Of a stretch of DNA of 64,000 nt, positions 29,527 through 39,171 are shown piece after piece; positions within the stretch are counted from its first letter, which is position 1, and each line of letters starts with the position of its first letter. Source of the stretch: Phycisphaerales bacterium (lineage in GTDB: Bacteria > Planctomycetota > Phycisphaerae > Phycisphaerales > UBA1924); contig JAJDDO010000019.1 in assembly GCA_029260265.1 (NCBI GenBank), forward strand, positions 124,001 to 188,000, given 5' to 3'. The notes below the pieces were generated by a model that was given only the letters and a program-made list of their open reading frames with translations, did no database searches and was not told the origin of the DNA. Both the position numbers and the translations under genes were made by a program.

Positions 29527-32208
29527 CTATTTCATTTCCCAGTTGAGAATCACGCGGAGGTCGGGTGCTTGGTCGGCGGCGTCGGATGATTTCAAAAAGA
29601 TGAACGAGCCATCAGGCATTGGTACGAAGTCGGCCACCCCGCGCATTTCGGCAGAGATGGTGCGCCGCTCAGAAACCTTTAGTTCGGGCTCGGTCTCGAT
29701 GGTGACGGCGAAGAGCGTGTCCTCGTCGGCGTCGACGCCGGAGTAGTAGAGAGTTCGCCCGTCTGGAGACCATTTCGGTGACTGACCACCGAGCGTTGTC
29801 ACCGGGTAGATTGGGGTGCTCTCTGGATTCATAGCATCGAACGGGCGGAGGTAGATCTCTTGTCGTCCCGAGCCGTTGGCGTTGTAGGCCACCCAGCGAC
29901 CATCGGGGCTGAAGCTCGCGTCGCCTTCGGATGATGGGGTGGCATAGAACGGGCGGCCGGATTCGCCGTCGCCGACATCGAAAAGATAAATTCCGGGTTC
30001 ACTCTTTTCCACTGCCGACGAGATCAGCACATGCCGCCCGTCAGGACTGAATGAGAGATCCTCGCCAGAGATTACATGCTTGCCGGATAGTAGTCGTTCG
30101 GGGGGGGCACCGGGTACAGCGTCCTTGACCATGATCTGGGGAGGGCTTACCTGAAAGTATGCAATACGTCCGTCTGGGGTCCAGTTTGAATCGTAAAGAA
30201 GGTCAACCTCATTTGAAAACGGGCGTGTGAGCCCTGAAGTCATGTCACGCACCCAGAGACTGCTTGATTGTTGATTTCTGTAGTTGAAGAGGAGCTTCTG
30301 ACCATCTGGGGAGAGCGTAATTTTAGACCAGTTGCTAGCGCTTCCGGGTACATCGACTAGCGTGTTCGCCGGGCGACCTGACGAATCAGAGGCGACAACA
30401 GTAACCCGATCTTTGGACATGTCCTGCGCGAGGTAGATGGCGCGGCGTCCCGTTGGTTCTATGACAAACTTTGAGATTCCAGAGAGGATACCTTTGGCTG
30501 GTCCGGTCACTTGGATCTTTTCGCTGTCGAATGGAGCTATCCAAACTGCATCGTCTCGTTTGAATATGATGTGACCGTTAGACAGGATTGTTGCGTCATA
30601 TGCATTATCGAGAAGCAGGTCCATTTTTTCAGTTTCGAGATCAACTCGGTAAAGCCCCGTTTGATCCGTCTTTGTTTTCCAGAGCTGAGCAATGAGTGTC
30701 TGGCTACCGGGAGCAGGTCGAATGATTGCACCCATGCGCAAGTCGTCCATTCCAGAAAGATCCGCAATCACTTCAGGGGCTCCGCCAGAAGTGCTGATGC
30801 GGTATATTTTTTTGCCATCCTGTGAAACGATCGCGATTGCATCATCGGATAAGTAGCAGAATCTTTCTGAGAATTGTCCATTCTGAAGGATCTCAAAGAG
30901 CTTTGTTGATGGGCCGCCGGCGATGGGAATCGATCGGACTTCTGATATCGGGCGAACTTCATCTGCTATTTCGATAAGTACATGCTCACCATTGGGCGAA
31001 AATGCCATCGTGAACCGCGAAGCTTTGGTGTTTGATGATCTCTCTGTGCCTTGAAGCTTGCGGAAGTTCGTGTCGGACCATCCTCGCACATAGACCGAGT
31101 CAAGAGAGACCTTGTTGTCTGCTGGATGTTCCTTCGCGATGATGGCGATGGTTTCGCCATCGGGAGACAGGGCGATTTGATCGATCGATTTAAAGCGGTC
31201 CGCCACGGGGATAGCGAGGTTCATTAGGACGGGCTTCGGGCTTGGCATAAGCAACCACATCGCCCCCGCACTGGCGAAGGCGATGACCGCTGCAAGTACG
31301 AGCATTGCAAACGGAGATCTTCGCGTTGGGTTGGCGGTCGCGAGTGATTCTCCTGAATCATGTTCGAGTTCAATGCGGACATCGCCAATATCGCGGAACC
31401 GCTTGTTCTTGTCGCGTTCGAGGCATCGGGTGAGCACATGGTGCACATTGCTTGGGGTATTGCTGGGAAGTCTTGCGAGATCGATATCTTTGTGGATGAC
31501 CGCACCGATTGAGTCTGTTGCGGTCTCGCCTTTGAAAGGATTCGATCCAACGAGCATTTCGTAGAGAAGTACACCGAATGCCCAGATATCGGTGCGTTTA
31601 TCCACGCGCCGGCCACGCGCTTGCTCCGGGCTCATGTAGGCGGCGGTGCCGAGGATTGCGCCGGCGATAGTGGGTGAGAGCTTCGGGTTGTGCTGGGTAA
31701 GGGTGGCGGCATCGAGTTGTACGCTGGTTGTGCTTTGCCCATCGTCAGACTTTGCTAACCCAAAGTCCAGAACTTTGACGACTCCTTCGGAGTTAATTTT
31801 GATGTTTTCGGGCTTGAGATCTCTATGGATAATCCCCGCCTCGTGGGCTGCTTCGATCCCTGCGGCGATCTGAACAGCAACCTCGATTGCGTCTTCAACC
31901 GGTAGTTGCCCGGCATCAAGACGATCGGCGAGTGTCAGGCCATCGATGTACTCAAGGATGAGGTATTTCGCGCCGTCTTGTTCTTCGACGCCATAGATGC
32001 TGGCGATATTTTGCTGACTCAGCCCGGCAATCGCCTTTGCTTCTCGCTCGAATCGTTCGAGACGCACGGGGTCTTGGGCGAGGTCTTCAGGCAGGGCCTT
32101 GATGGCGACATCGCGGTCAAGCCGGGAATCTCGGGCGAGGTACACCACACCCATCCCGCCACGGCCAATCTCACTCTGGATTTTGTATGGGCCGATTTGA
32201 TCATGCAT
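29527..32208 (-). CDS. Serine/threonine protein kinase with C-terminal WD40/TolB-like propeller
   Basis: IGRGGMGVVYLARD, HRDLKPENIKI, DFGLAK, TM segment, then repeated FSPDGRWVAYNANGSGRQEIYLRPF. Confidence 0.92.
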   Translation of the reverse strand: MHDQIGPYKIQSEIGRGGMGVVYLARDSRLDRDVAIKALPEDLAQDPVRLERFEREAKAIAGLSQQNIASIYGVEEQDGAKYLILEYIDGLTLADRLDAGQLPVEDAIEVAVQIAAGIEAAHEAGIIHRDLKPENIKINSEGVVKVLDFGLAKSDDGQSTTSVQLDAATLTQHNPKLSPTIAGAILGTAAYMSPEQARGRRVDKRTDIWAFGVLLYEMLVGSNPFKGETATDSIGAVIHKDIDLARLPSNTPSNVHHVLTRCLERDKNKRFRDIGDVRIELEHDSGESLATANPTRRSPFAMLVLAAVIAFASAGAMWLLMPSPKPVLMNLAIPVADRFKSIDQIALSPDGETIAIIAKEHPADNKVSLDSVYVRGWSDTNFRKLQGTERSSNTKASRFTMAFSPNGEHVLIEIADEVRPISEVRSIPIAGGPSTKLFEILQNGQFSERFCYLSDDAIAIVSQDGKKIYRISTSGGAPEVIADLSGMDDLRMGAIIRPAPGSQTLIAQLWKTKTDQTGLYRVDLETEKMDLLLDNAYDATILSNGHIIFKRDDAVWIAPFDSEKIQVTGPAKGILSGISKFVIEPTGRRAIYLAQDMSKDRVTVVASDSSGRPANTLVDVPGSASNWSKITLSPDGQKLLFNYRNQQSSSLWVRDMTSGLTRPFSNEVDLLYDSNWTPDGRIAYFQVSPPQIMVKDAVPGAPPERLLSGKHVISGEDLSFSPDGRHVLISSAVEKSEPGIYLFDVGDGESGRPFYATPSSEGDASFSPDGRWVAYNANGSGRQEIYLRPFDAMNPESTPIYPVTTLGGQSPKWSPDGRTLYYSGVDADEDTLFAVTIETEPELKVSERRTISAEMRGVADFVPMPDGSFIFLKSSDAADQAPDLRVILNWEMK

Positions 32209-32399
32209 GGGCAGATGATAACACATGAGGCTAATACACTGGCCGATGAGTAGAGGTATTCATTGGTTTTATACACTCGGGACAGGTAAATGAGCCATTC
32301 GAGGCACGAAGCGCGATCAAATGCTGATGGATATGGTATTCTGTGGCTGCACTCTCATTTGTAGTGCTCGACTAAGCACATCTGTAATAGGAACCCACT

Positions 32400-32768
32400 A
32401 TGCACACACTGACAATCATGACTGGCGACCAAGCTGGCACCACTTTTGAACTCGCAAACCGTACTCTATCAGTTGGGCGTGATCCGTCTCGAGATATTCA
32501 AGTGATTGATAGCAAGGTAAGCCGCAAGCATGCGGTTGTTCGAACGGGAGATACTGGCCATATGATCTCATCAACTCAATCGAAGAACGGGCTGCTGATC
32601 AACGGAGAAGAGATCGTAGAAGAGACTTGCCTTGCTGATGGAGACGAAGTGATGCTCGGTGATACAGTGCTCCGGTACCGCGTTGATTCTGGAGGCGACT
32701 ACACCAACGCGGTTCATCATCGGAAGGTCGCTGATCGGGATGCCCGTGATGCCAAAACAATTGTATGA
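32400..32768 (+). CDS. FHA-domain protein
   Basis: LSVGRDPSRDIQVIDSKVSRKHAVVRTGDTGHMISSTQSKNGLLINGE. Confidence 0.9.
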   Translation: MHTLTIMTGDQAGTTFELANRTLSVGRDPSRDIQVIDSKVSRKHAVVRTGDTGHMISSTQSKNGLLINGEEIVEETCLADGDEVMLGDTVLRYRVDSGGDYTNAVHHRKVADRDARDAKTIV

Positions 32769-32982
32769 TGAGCGTCCGTAGCAAATTGGTTCTGTCTATT
32801 CAACTTCCAGAATTGGCAGAAAATTAAACAATCAGAATCGCATCTTATCTACGCAAAAGTTATTGAGTTTGGGCAGCTGCGAGCCAACAGACTGTGAGTT
32901 CTTTCTCACGTATGAATGTCATGAATTGGTCTGAAATGGAAGCCGGACAAACGGAGTCGTTCACAATACTGATAGATCTTAC

Positions 32983-33067
32983 TCTGACCCGCTCGCTGAC
33001 CCGTTTCGAGTCCAAACGAGTCCATCACAGTCCCTCAGAATCCTCAATGGCGGCCTACAAACGCTAG
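32983..33067 (+). repeat. Right-arm repeat F, copy 2 (85 bp)
   Basis: TCTGACCCGCTCGCTGACCCGTTTCGAGTCCAAACGAGTCCATCACAGTCCCTC..CAAACGCTAG. Confidence 0.85.
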
Positions 33068-33083
33068 TAATGGGATTAGTGCA

Positions 33084-33234
33084 TTGCATGGCATGCAAGA
33101 GGTCGAGAGTTCAAATCTCTTCGTCTCCACTTACAGAAAACGCCGCTGGCATGAAACCAGTGGCGTTTTTTGATGGATTGGTGTTGTTGATGAATTTGGC
33201 ATTGACCCGCTCTGACCCGTTTACTGACCCGCTA
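33084..33234 (+). repeat. Module H: 49-nt tRNA-Ala fragment identical to the tRNA + hairpin/terminator + TGACCCG triplet (33203, 33213, 33225)
   Basis: TTGCATGGCATGCAAGAGGTCGAGAGTTCAAATCTCTTCGTCTCCACTT; AACGCCGCTGGCATGAAACCAGTGGCGTTTTTT; 74 nt from tRNA end to first word. Confidence 0.95.
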
Positions 33235-33305
33235 GGTGAAGAGTTTGGCTCAAAGGAAGGCATTGGTTCTTGTAACTGAAACCAAATGCTCGATAATACT
33301 TGTAC

Positions 33306-33321
33306 CGAGGATCCTGCCTCA
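33306..33321 (+). promoter_or_regulatory. Leader hairpin upstream of S74 paralog 2
   Basis: CGAGGATCCTGCCTCA followed by GAGGGAAACCACATG. Confidence 0.5.
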
Positions 33322-33352
33322 GTTTTTTATTCACAGGAAAGAGGGAAACCAC

Positions 33353-34711
33353 ATGCGTTCAGATTTCTTTGCCGCCCTTTTGGGTACTGCTATCGTTTGT
33401 ACTGCTCCAGCAGTAGCTTCGCCAACAACTTTCACCTATCAAGGGCAACTTGTCCAAGACGGCACGCCTGGTGAGGGGGCGTATGAGTTTGAGGTTCGGC
33501 TGCTTGATAATCTCGGTGTTCAGATTGGAATGACCCAGACTGCAAGCGAAATCGTGACGGCCGGGGCGTTCTCGATGGAACTTGATTTCGGCAATGGTGC
33601 CTTCGATGCAAATGCTCGGTATCTCGAAATCTCAGTTCGCTCGGTCGCTGATGGCGGCAGCTATGTTGTGCTTTCGCCAAACCAGTTGGTGACTTCTGCG
33701 CCGGTGGCCCAGTTCGCACTCAGCGGCAATGAAGGCCCGGTCGGTCCAGTTGGCCCACAAGGTGATCAAGGGATACAAGGCAACGCGGGAACTGACGGCA
33801 GCGATGGGCAAACCGGTACTGAAGGGCCACAAGGAACCCAAGGCCCGCAAGGTATCCAAGGGGACCCGGGTACCGACGGTACCAACGGCGCACCCGGCGA
33901 TTCACATTGGTCACTCAATGGATCAGCCACCTACTACACTGCGGGCAGCGTCGGCATCGGGACAAACTCGCCGGTCTACCCGCTCCAAGTGCATTCCATT
34001 AGCACCCGTGCAATATCTGCATCGAGCAGCCACGCATCCGGTACCGGCGTCCAGGGCATAGCCACCGCAAGCGCCGGCACCACCTATGGCGGGCGGTTCG
34101 AGAGCTACAGCACAAGCGGGGGGGCTTGGAGTTCGGGGCTCGTGCTTGGCGAGGTCGATGGTGTTGGCGCCCTTGCTGATAAATGGGCACTTGTTCGCCA
34201 GAGCGTGAGTTCAAGCTCGCGGCTCCATCTGACTTACGGCACATCGGCAAACTACTCCGCAAACTCACAAGTTATCTCGATCAATAAAACCGGCCAGGTT
34301 GGGCTTGGCATTGTTCCGTTCTTCCCTCTGCACATGTCGAGCGGTGCGCATGTTTCTACAGGCGGAACATGGACCAATGCATCGAGCCGCACATTGAAGG
34401 AGAACTTCGAGCCCGTTGACCAGCGTGCGATCCTCGGGCAGCTCATGGAAATGCCGATTTCACGATGGAACTACAAAGCCGAAGGCAAAGAGGTCGAGCA
34501 TATCGGTCCGATGGCCGAAGACTTTGCGGAGGCATTCAGAACGGGCGAGCACGATGCATCCATCGCCACAGTCGATGCCGACGGAGTTGCGATCGCATCA
34601 ATCCAGGCCTTGTATGAGATCATTCAAGAGAAGGATGAAGAGATTGCTGATTTGAATGCTCGGCTCAAGCGTATCGAGGAGATGCTGGCCAAGAACGCTT
34701 TGTCAGAGTGA
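33353..34711 (+). CDS. Secreted collagen-like protein with S74-like C-terminal domain (paralog 2)
   Basis: MRSDFFAALLGTAIVCTAPA...TFTYQGQLVQDG, GPVGPQGDQGIQG, C-terminal SSRTLKENFEPVDQR. Confidence 0.85.
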   Translation: MRSDFFAALLGTAIVCTAPAVASPTTFTYQGQLVQDGTPGEGAYEFEVRLLDNLGVQIGMTQTASEIVTAGAFSMELDFGNGAFDANARYLEISVRSVADGGSYVVLSPNQLVTSAPVAQFALSGNEGPVGPVGPQGDQGIQGNAGTDGSDGQTGTEGPQGTQGPQGIQGDPGTDGTNGAPGDSHWSLNGSATYYTAGSVGIGTNSPVYPLQVHSISTRAISASSSHASGTGVQGIATASAGTTYGGRFESYSTSGGAWSSGLVLGEVDGVGALADKWALVRQSVSSSSRLHLTYGTSANYSANSQVISINKTGQVGLGIVPFFPLHMSSGAHVSTGGTWTNASSRTLKENFEPVDQRAILGQLMEMPISRWNYKAEGKEVEHIGPMAEDFAEAFRTGEHDASIATVDADGVAIASIQALYEIIQEKDEEIADLNARLKRIEEMLAKNALSE

Positions 34712-34776
34712 AGAGGGACATACTCGGTCAACACTAGGTCTGTTCTGACCCGATGGGGAAGGTGTCATCACCTAGC

Positions 34777-35454
34777 CTAGTTCTCTGAGATCGAACGGCG
34801 TCGGCGCATCCCCGCAATCGCTCCTGATCCAATGAACGCGAGCGTGCTTGGAGTTGGAACGGCGAGAACACCGGCCATAGTCGGGTCGGCTTGTGGGTTT
34901 CCGGAACTGGTGTCACTGGGACCACCGCGGAATCTAATGGCCTCCGCGCTGGTCACGCCGTAGGAGGCTAGGTCTATCTCGATGGCCCACACTATTGCGG
35001 CGCCTGCGTCATAACTCTCGCCCGTATTGACCTGCGAATCAAAATCGAACACCATGAACGCGCTCTCTATGCCGCCGGTGATGACGGCGATCTCGTACGT
35101 GTCCCGGCTGTAACGCACATCAAAGAGAACAATATCGGCTCCCGCATTGTCAACCGCAGCAAGGTCGTCAAAGTAGAGAGTGAAATCATTGGAATTTCCA
35201 GTCCTATCCATATTATAGAGACCCGATAGGGGTGTGAATCCCAAAAGAGCTTCGTCGAGCGTAGTCGCATTGTTGAATGAATACGTCCCACCGTCATTGT
35301 CTTCGACACGGTCTGCGAATGCATTGTCGTTAAAGGTGTATCCGCCGTAGCTGATATCAGCCGCAGCCGGAACGACGACAGTTGAAACGAAAGCTGTGGC
35401 AGAACAGATGGAGATCATGCCGATTGATAGTCTGGAACCTCTGTGCGATTTCAT
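34777..35454 (-). CDS. Secreted protein with PEP-CTERM-like sorting signal
   Basis: C-terminal VPTPSTLAFIGSGAIAGMRRRRSISEN, N-terminal signal peptide. Confidence 0.75.
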   Translation of the reverse strand: MKSHRGSRLSIGMISICSATAFVSTVVVPAAADISYGGYTFNDNAFADRVEDNDGGTYSFNNATTLDEALLGFTPLSGLYNMDRTGNSNDFTLYFDDLAAVDNAGADIVLFDVRYSRDTYEIAVITGGIESAFMVFDFDSQVNTGESYDAGAAIVWAIEIDLASYGVTSAEAIRFRGGPSDTSSGNPQADPTMAGVLAVPTPSTLAFIGSGAIAGMRRRRSISEN

Positions 35455-35621
35455 AAGTGTTCTCTTTCAGGATATGGGGTCTCTCACGCCCTTAGTCTCT
35501 CGATAGCTCTCAAACCCATGAGGTGGGTCAACAGGACAGCATAAAAGAAATGGACGATAATTGCAATATTCAAAGTCAATTCGTACTGCTAGGCACTCAA
35601 AAATGATTTTGTGGTCTATGC

Positions 35622-35772
35622 CTTGCATGGCATGCAAGAGGGCGAGAGTTTGATTTTCTTCACCTCCAAATACAGAAACACCGCTGGTACGCAACCAGTG
35701 GTGTTTTTTGATAGATTGACTGGGTTGATGACTTTGGGTTGACCAGCCCTGACCCGTTTGCTAACCCGCTAA
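35622..35772 (+). repeat. Module J: tRNA-Ala fragment + hairpin/terminator + TGACCCG-like triplet (35741, 35751, 35763)
   Basis: CCTTGCATGGCATGCAAGAGGGCGAGAGTTTGATTTTCTTCACCTCCA; ACACCGCTGG..CCAGTGGTGTTTTTT; register 0/+10/+22. Confidence 0.9.
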
Positions 35773-35782
35773 TCGAAAGAAA

Positions 35783-37174
35783 TTAAGGGGCAGTCTTTGA
35801 TTGGGACTTGCGGTTGCGGGTCCAGCGGATGTCTCTGGATCTGGTTTTAAACATGAGCGCGATTACTTCATCTGATTCATCACGCTCAAACTCGATCTCG
35901 ATGAGTTGCCCTTCCATCTTGAACTGATCGGGAGCCATTGGAATCAGATGGAGCCCCATGCCTCCGACTCGTTGAGAGTAGAGGCGGCCGTCATTGATTC
36001 GGATGTGTCGTTCATTGCCACTATGGTCGGTGTAGGTTCCGATGAAATCCTTGAGATTTGAAACCTCAATGTCAACTGCCTTGGTATCGCTGTATGGTTT
36101 TCCGAGCGCAATGGCGGCGAGCCGTGCCGAGAGGTCTTCGATCCCTCTGTGTTGAGCATTGCAGAGAATGGCTACAAAAATTTCTTCGCTTGGGATGTAG
36201 AGCACATGCGAGACGAATCCCGCAATCCCGCCGCCATGCTCAACCGATGGGCGGCCTTGTACTTCGAGGATGTCCCAGCCATAGCCATATCTCATCTCTC
36301 TACCGTTAGGAAGTGTTGTGACTGTGTGTGCCCTGCTGAGCGATTCCGGCGTGATGAGTTTTCCAGAAAACAGCGCTCGCATCCATTTGTGGAGATCGGC
36401 AACGGTGGTTTCGATGCATCCAGCGGAGTAGGGCCAAGTGAGGCTGATGTAGTCTGTGGGTTCAAATCCGGCTCGTGTTCTGCGGTGGCCTGTTGCAAAC
36501 CCGGTTGTATCCATGTGGTCATTTCCCGCGAAAGCTCGTTGCATGTCTGCTTTGGCGAAGATGTTTGCCTGCATGTACTCGGCGTAGCTTTGCTTCGAGA
36601 CTCGTTCAATGATGATCCCGAGGAGTGCATAACCCGAGTTGCTGTACGAGTGGAGGGTGCCGGGTTTGAAGAGAAGCTCTTGGTCGTTGAAGAAATCCAT
36701 TATCTGCTCAGGAGTGACATCTGTAGCTTCAAGTTCTGGATTGAAGGCAGGCATGCTTGTGTACCCTCGGATACCTGAGGTGTGGTTGAGCAGCATCTCG
36801 ATGGAGATGTAATCGCCTCTTGTATCAAACTCAGGTATGTGCTTCGTGATATCGTCATCGAGATCAAGCTTGCCTTGCTCTGCAAGCTGGAGGATTGCGA
36901 CTGCGGTGAACTGTTTGGTGACCGATGCAACTCGGAAGATGCTGTCGATTGAAAGCGGCGGGCCGTCGGTTTCGCTGATGCCCGTTGCCGATTGATAGAG
37001 AACTTGTTCTTTATGGGCAACGAGAATAACGCCTCCGGGGAGATCGTGGTCGAAAGCGCTCTCGACCAATGATTCCAGTTGGCTGATCTGATCATCTGAA
37101 ATTTGTGCGAAGGCTGTGCTGATGAGCAGAGTCTGTGTGATGAGTAGGATTCGCAAGAATGAGGGTGTCGACAT
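35783..37174 (-). CDS. Serine hydrolase (class C beta-lactamase/D-aminopeptidase family)
   Basis: DSIFRVASVTKQFTAVAILQL (SxxK), YSNSGYALLG (YxN), VEHGGGIAGF (HGG). Confidence 0.9.
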   Translation of the reverse strand: MSTPSFLRILLITQTLLISTAFAQISDDQISQLESLVESAFDHDLPGGVILVAHKEQVLYQSATGISETDGPPLSIDSIFRVASVTKQFTAVAILQLAEQGKLDLDDDITKHIPEFDTRGDYISIEMLLNHTSGIRGYTSMPAFNPELEATDVTPEQIMDFFNDQELLFKPGTLHSYSNSGYALLGIIIERVSKQSYAEYMQANIFAKADMQRAFAGNDHMDTTGFATGHRRTRAGFEPTDYISLTWPYSAGCIETTVADLHKWMRALFSGKLITPESLSRAHTVTTLPNGREMRYGYGWDILEVQGRPSVEHGGGIAGFVSHVLYIPSEEIFVAILCNAQHRGIEDLSARLAAIALGKPYSDTKAVDIEVSNLKDFIGTYTDHSGNERHIRINDGRLYSQRVGGMGLHLIPMAPDQFKMEGQLIEIEFERDESDEVIALMFKTRSRDIRWTRNRKSQSKTAP

Positions 37175-37348
37175 GGTGCCCCTTTGGATTGATTGCCCTG
37201 TTGGTTTCATGTTTAACCCGTATGACAGCGAAAGATTGCATGGGTTTGTAGTTGACGGCGCAAAACCAGAGATTTTAGCCCAGGAATATGGTTCTAAGGA
37301 GGGATTCGTTCTTGTGTTTTGATTCGAATTGAAAGACAATACTTGCGT

Positions 37349-37364
37349 CGAGGATTCCGCCTCG
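37349..37364 (+). promoter_or_regulatory. Leader hairpin upstream of S74 paralog 3
   Basis: CGAGGATTCCGCCTCG. Confidence 0.5.
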
Positions 37365-37394
37365 GCTTTGTTCTCAGGAAGAGGGAAACCGCAC

Positions 37395-38912
37395 ATGCGT
37401 ACTGATTTTTTAGCCGCCCTATTGGGTGCCGTTGTTTTTTGCTCTGGTCAGGCATTCGCCCAAACCGACACCACTTTCACCTACCAAGGCGCTCTCAATG
37501 AAGCTGGCGCCCCGGCCAACGGCTCGTTCAATCTGGAGTTTTCACTCTACGATGCGCTCAGCGGCGGGGCGCAGATTGGATCAACGATCACCATCGCCGC
37601 CCAATCGGTGAGTGACGGGGTATTCAGTTCTCAGCTCGACTTCGGCGCGCAGGATTTCTCGGGCAACTCGTACTGGCTCGAGATTGTGGTCGATGGCAAC
37701 ACGCTCTCGCCACGCCAGCCAATGACCGCATCGCCATTCTCAATCCAAACACGAGGATTATTCGTCGATAGCAACGAGAATGTCGGGTTTGGAACTACCA
37801 ACCCGAGTTCTCCAGTCCATGCCGTAACTTCTAACTTTTTAGGTCGAGCGGTCTTCGGCGAGGCCACCAACACGACCAACCTTTCCTATGGCGTGTACGG
37901 ATCGGCCGCCAGTTCAATAGGATACGGCGTCTTCGGTATAGCCACCGCCACCGTTGGTGATAACAACGGCGGTCGGTTCTTGAGCAATAGCACCTCAGGG
38001 AGTGGAGTCTTTGGACATGCCAATGCATTCACTGGAGGTGCTACCGGCGGAACATTTCAGAGCAACAGCACATCCGGGCACGGTTCATACAGCGCGGCAC
38101 TCGCCGTCACCGGCGTGAACTATGGTGTTCGGGGGAAAACCAATAGCCCCTCTGGCTTTGCCGGCTATTTCGAAGGCGGCAAGAACTACTTTGAAGGGCG
38201 TGTTGGTATCGGTGAGGATGCTCCTTCTGATCTACTCCATGTCAACGCCTCTGCTGGTGTGAGTGCATTCCGTGTTCAGACAGATGGCTCTACACGCATC
38301 CGTGTCAATGATCTCGGCGGCCTCTCGCTCGGTGGCAACAGCAGCTTTGTGGCCGATGGAAATACCTATGTCGTCAATAATCTCGGCATTGGCGATGCCA
38401 CTCCGGATGAGAAACTCGATGTGATTGGGAATGGCGTGATCTCTGGTCGACTCACGGTGGGAACCGGGACGCCTCAGGCAACCTTTGGTCTCGCTGTGGC
38501 CGGTACCGCTGCCAAAACCGGCGGCGGCTCATGGGCCGTCTTCTCCGACAAACGCCTCAAGAAAAACATCGCCCCGATGACCGGATCACTCGACACCATC
38601 TCCGCGCTCCGCCCTGTGAACTTTGAGTACACGGCAAAGGATCATTTCTCATTCACCCCGGGTGTCCAATCCGGTTTCATCGCTCAGCAAGTCCAAGCTG
38701 TGATCCCGCAATGGGTGAACACGGCTGAAGACGGTTACCTCTACATCGATCAAGTCGGTTACGAGGCCTTGATCGTTGATGCCATTCAGGAACTCAGGGC
38801 AGAGAAGGATGAGGTCCAATATGAGGTGAATAGCCTTCAGCTTGAGAACGAGATGCTCAGAGCACGGTTGGAGCGTCTTGAGCAGATGATGTCAGTCCTT
38901 GTCGATCGATAA
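37395..38912 (+). CDS. Secreted repeat protein with S74 C-terminal domain (paralog 3)
   Basis: MRTDFLAALLGAVVFCSGQAFAQ...TFTYQGALNEAGAPANG; C-terminal SDKRLKKNIAPMTGSLDTISALRPVNFEYTAKDHFSFTPGVQSGFIAQQVQ. Confidence 0.85.
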   Translation: MRTDFLAALLGAVVFCSGQAFAQTDTTFTYQGALNEAGAPANGSFNLEFSLYDALSGGAQIGSTITIAAQSVSDGVFSSQLDFGAQDFSGNSYWLEIVVDGNTLSPRQPMTASPFSIQTRGLFVDSNENVGFGTTNPSSPVHAVTSNFLGRAVFGEATNTTNLSYGVYGSAASSIGYGVFGIATATVGDNNGGRFLSNSTSGSGVFGHANAFTGGATGGTFQSNSTSGHGSYSAALAVTGVNYGVRGKTNSPSGFAGYFEGGKNYFEGRVGIGEDAPSDLLHVNASAGVSAFRVQTDGSTRIRVNDLGGLSLGGNSSFVADGNTYVVNNLGIGDATPDEKLDVIGNGVISGRLTVGTGTPQATFGLAVAGTAAKTGGGSWAVFSDKRLKKNIAPMTGSLDTISALRPVNFEYTAKDHFSFTPGVQSGFIAQQVQAVIPQWVNTAEDGYLYIDQVGYEALIVDAIQELRAEKDEVQYEVNSLQLENEMLRARLERLEQMMSVLVDR

Positions 38913-38929
38913 GCACTTGAGATGACAGA

Positions 38930-39068
38930 CAAGAGTTCGAGCGTTCGGCTCTCATCGTCCACAAGAACAAAAACCGCCACTGGCCATACAACCAGTGGCG
39001 TTTTTTATGGAACAAGCGTGTTGGCCACACTGGCGTTGACCAACCCTGGCCCGTATTCTGCCACGGAT
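38930..39068 (+). repeat. Module K (distal, degenerate): T-arm remnant + hairpin/terminator + degenerate triplet (39037, 39047, 39059)
   Basis: CAAGAGTTCGAGCGTTCGGCTCTCATCGTCCACAAGAAC; CGCCACTGGCCATACAACCAGTGGCGTTTTTT; TGACCAACC/TGGCCCGTA/TGCCACGGA in the same register. Confidence 0.75.
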
Positions 39069-39171
39069 GGCTGAACAACTGCTCGCCAAGAAATGTTCAT
39101 TCCGACCACAATCTGGCGGCTCCACAGATCAGGTAAACAATCACCCAGGACTGCCCAACTCAGCAGCCAAA

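Noticed and set aside
34746-34754. Solitary TGACCCGAT after S74 paralog 2 as another module
   Set aside because: No second or third word at the +10/+22 positions, no tRNA fragment and no hairpin in register.
37175-37396. Long N-terminal extension of the serine hydrolase ORF
   Set aside because: Runs through the promoter and leader of S74 paralog 3; the signal peptide starts at 37174.
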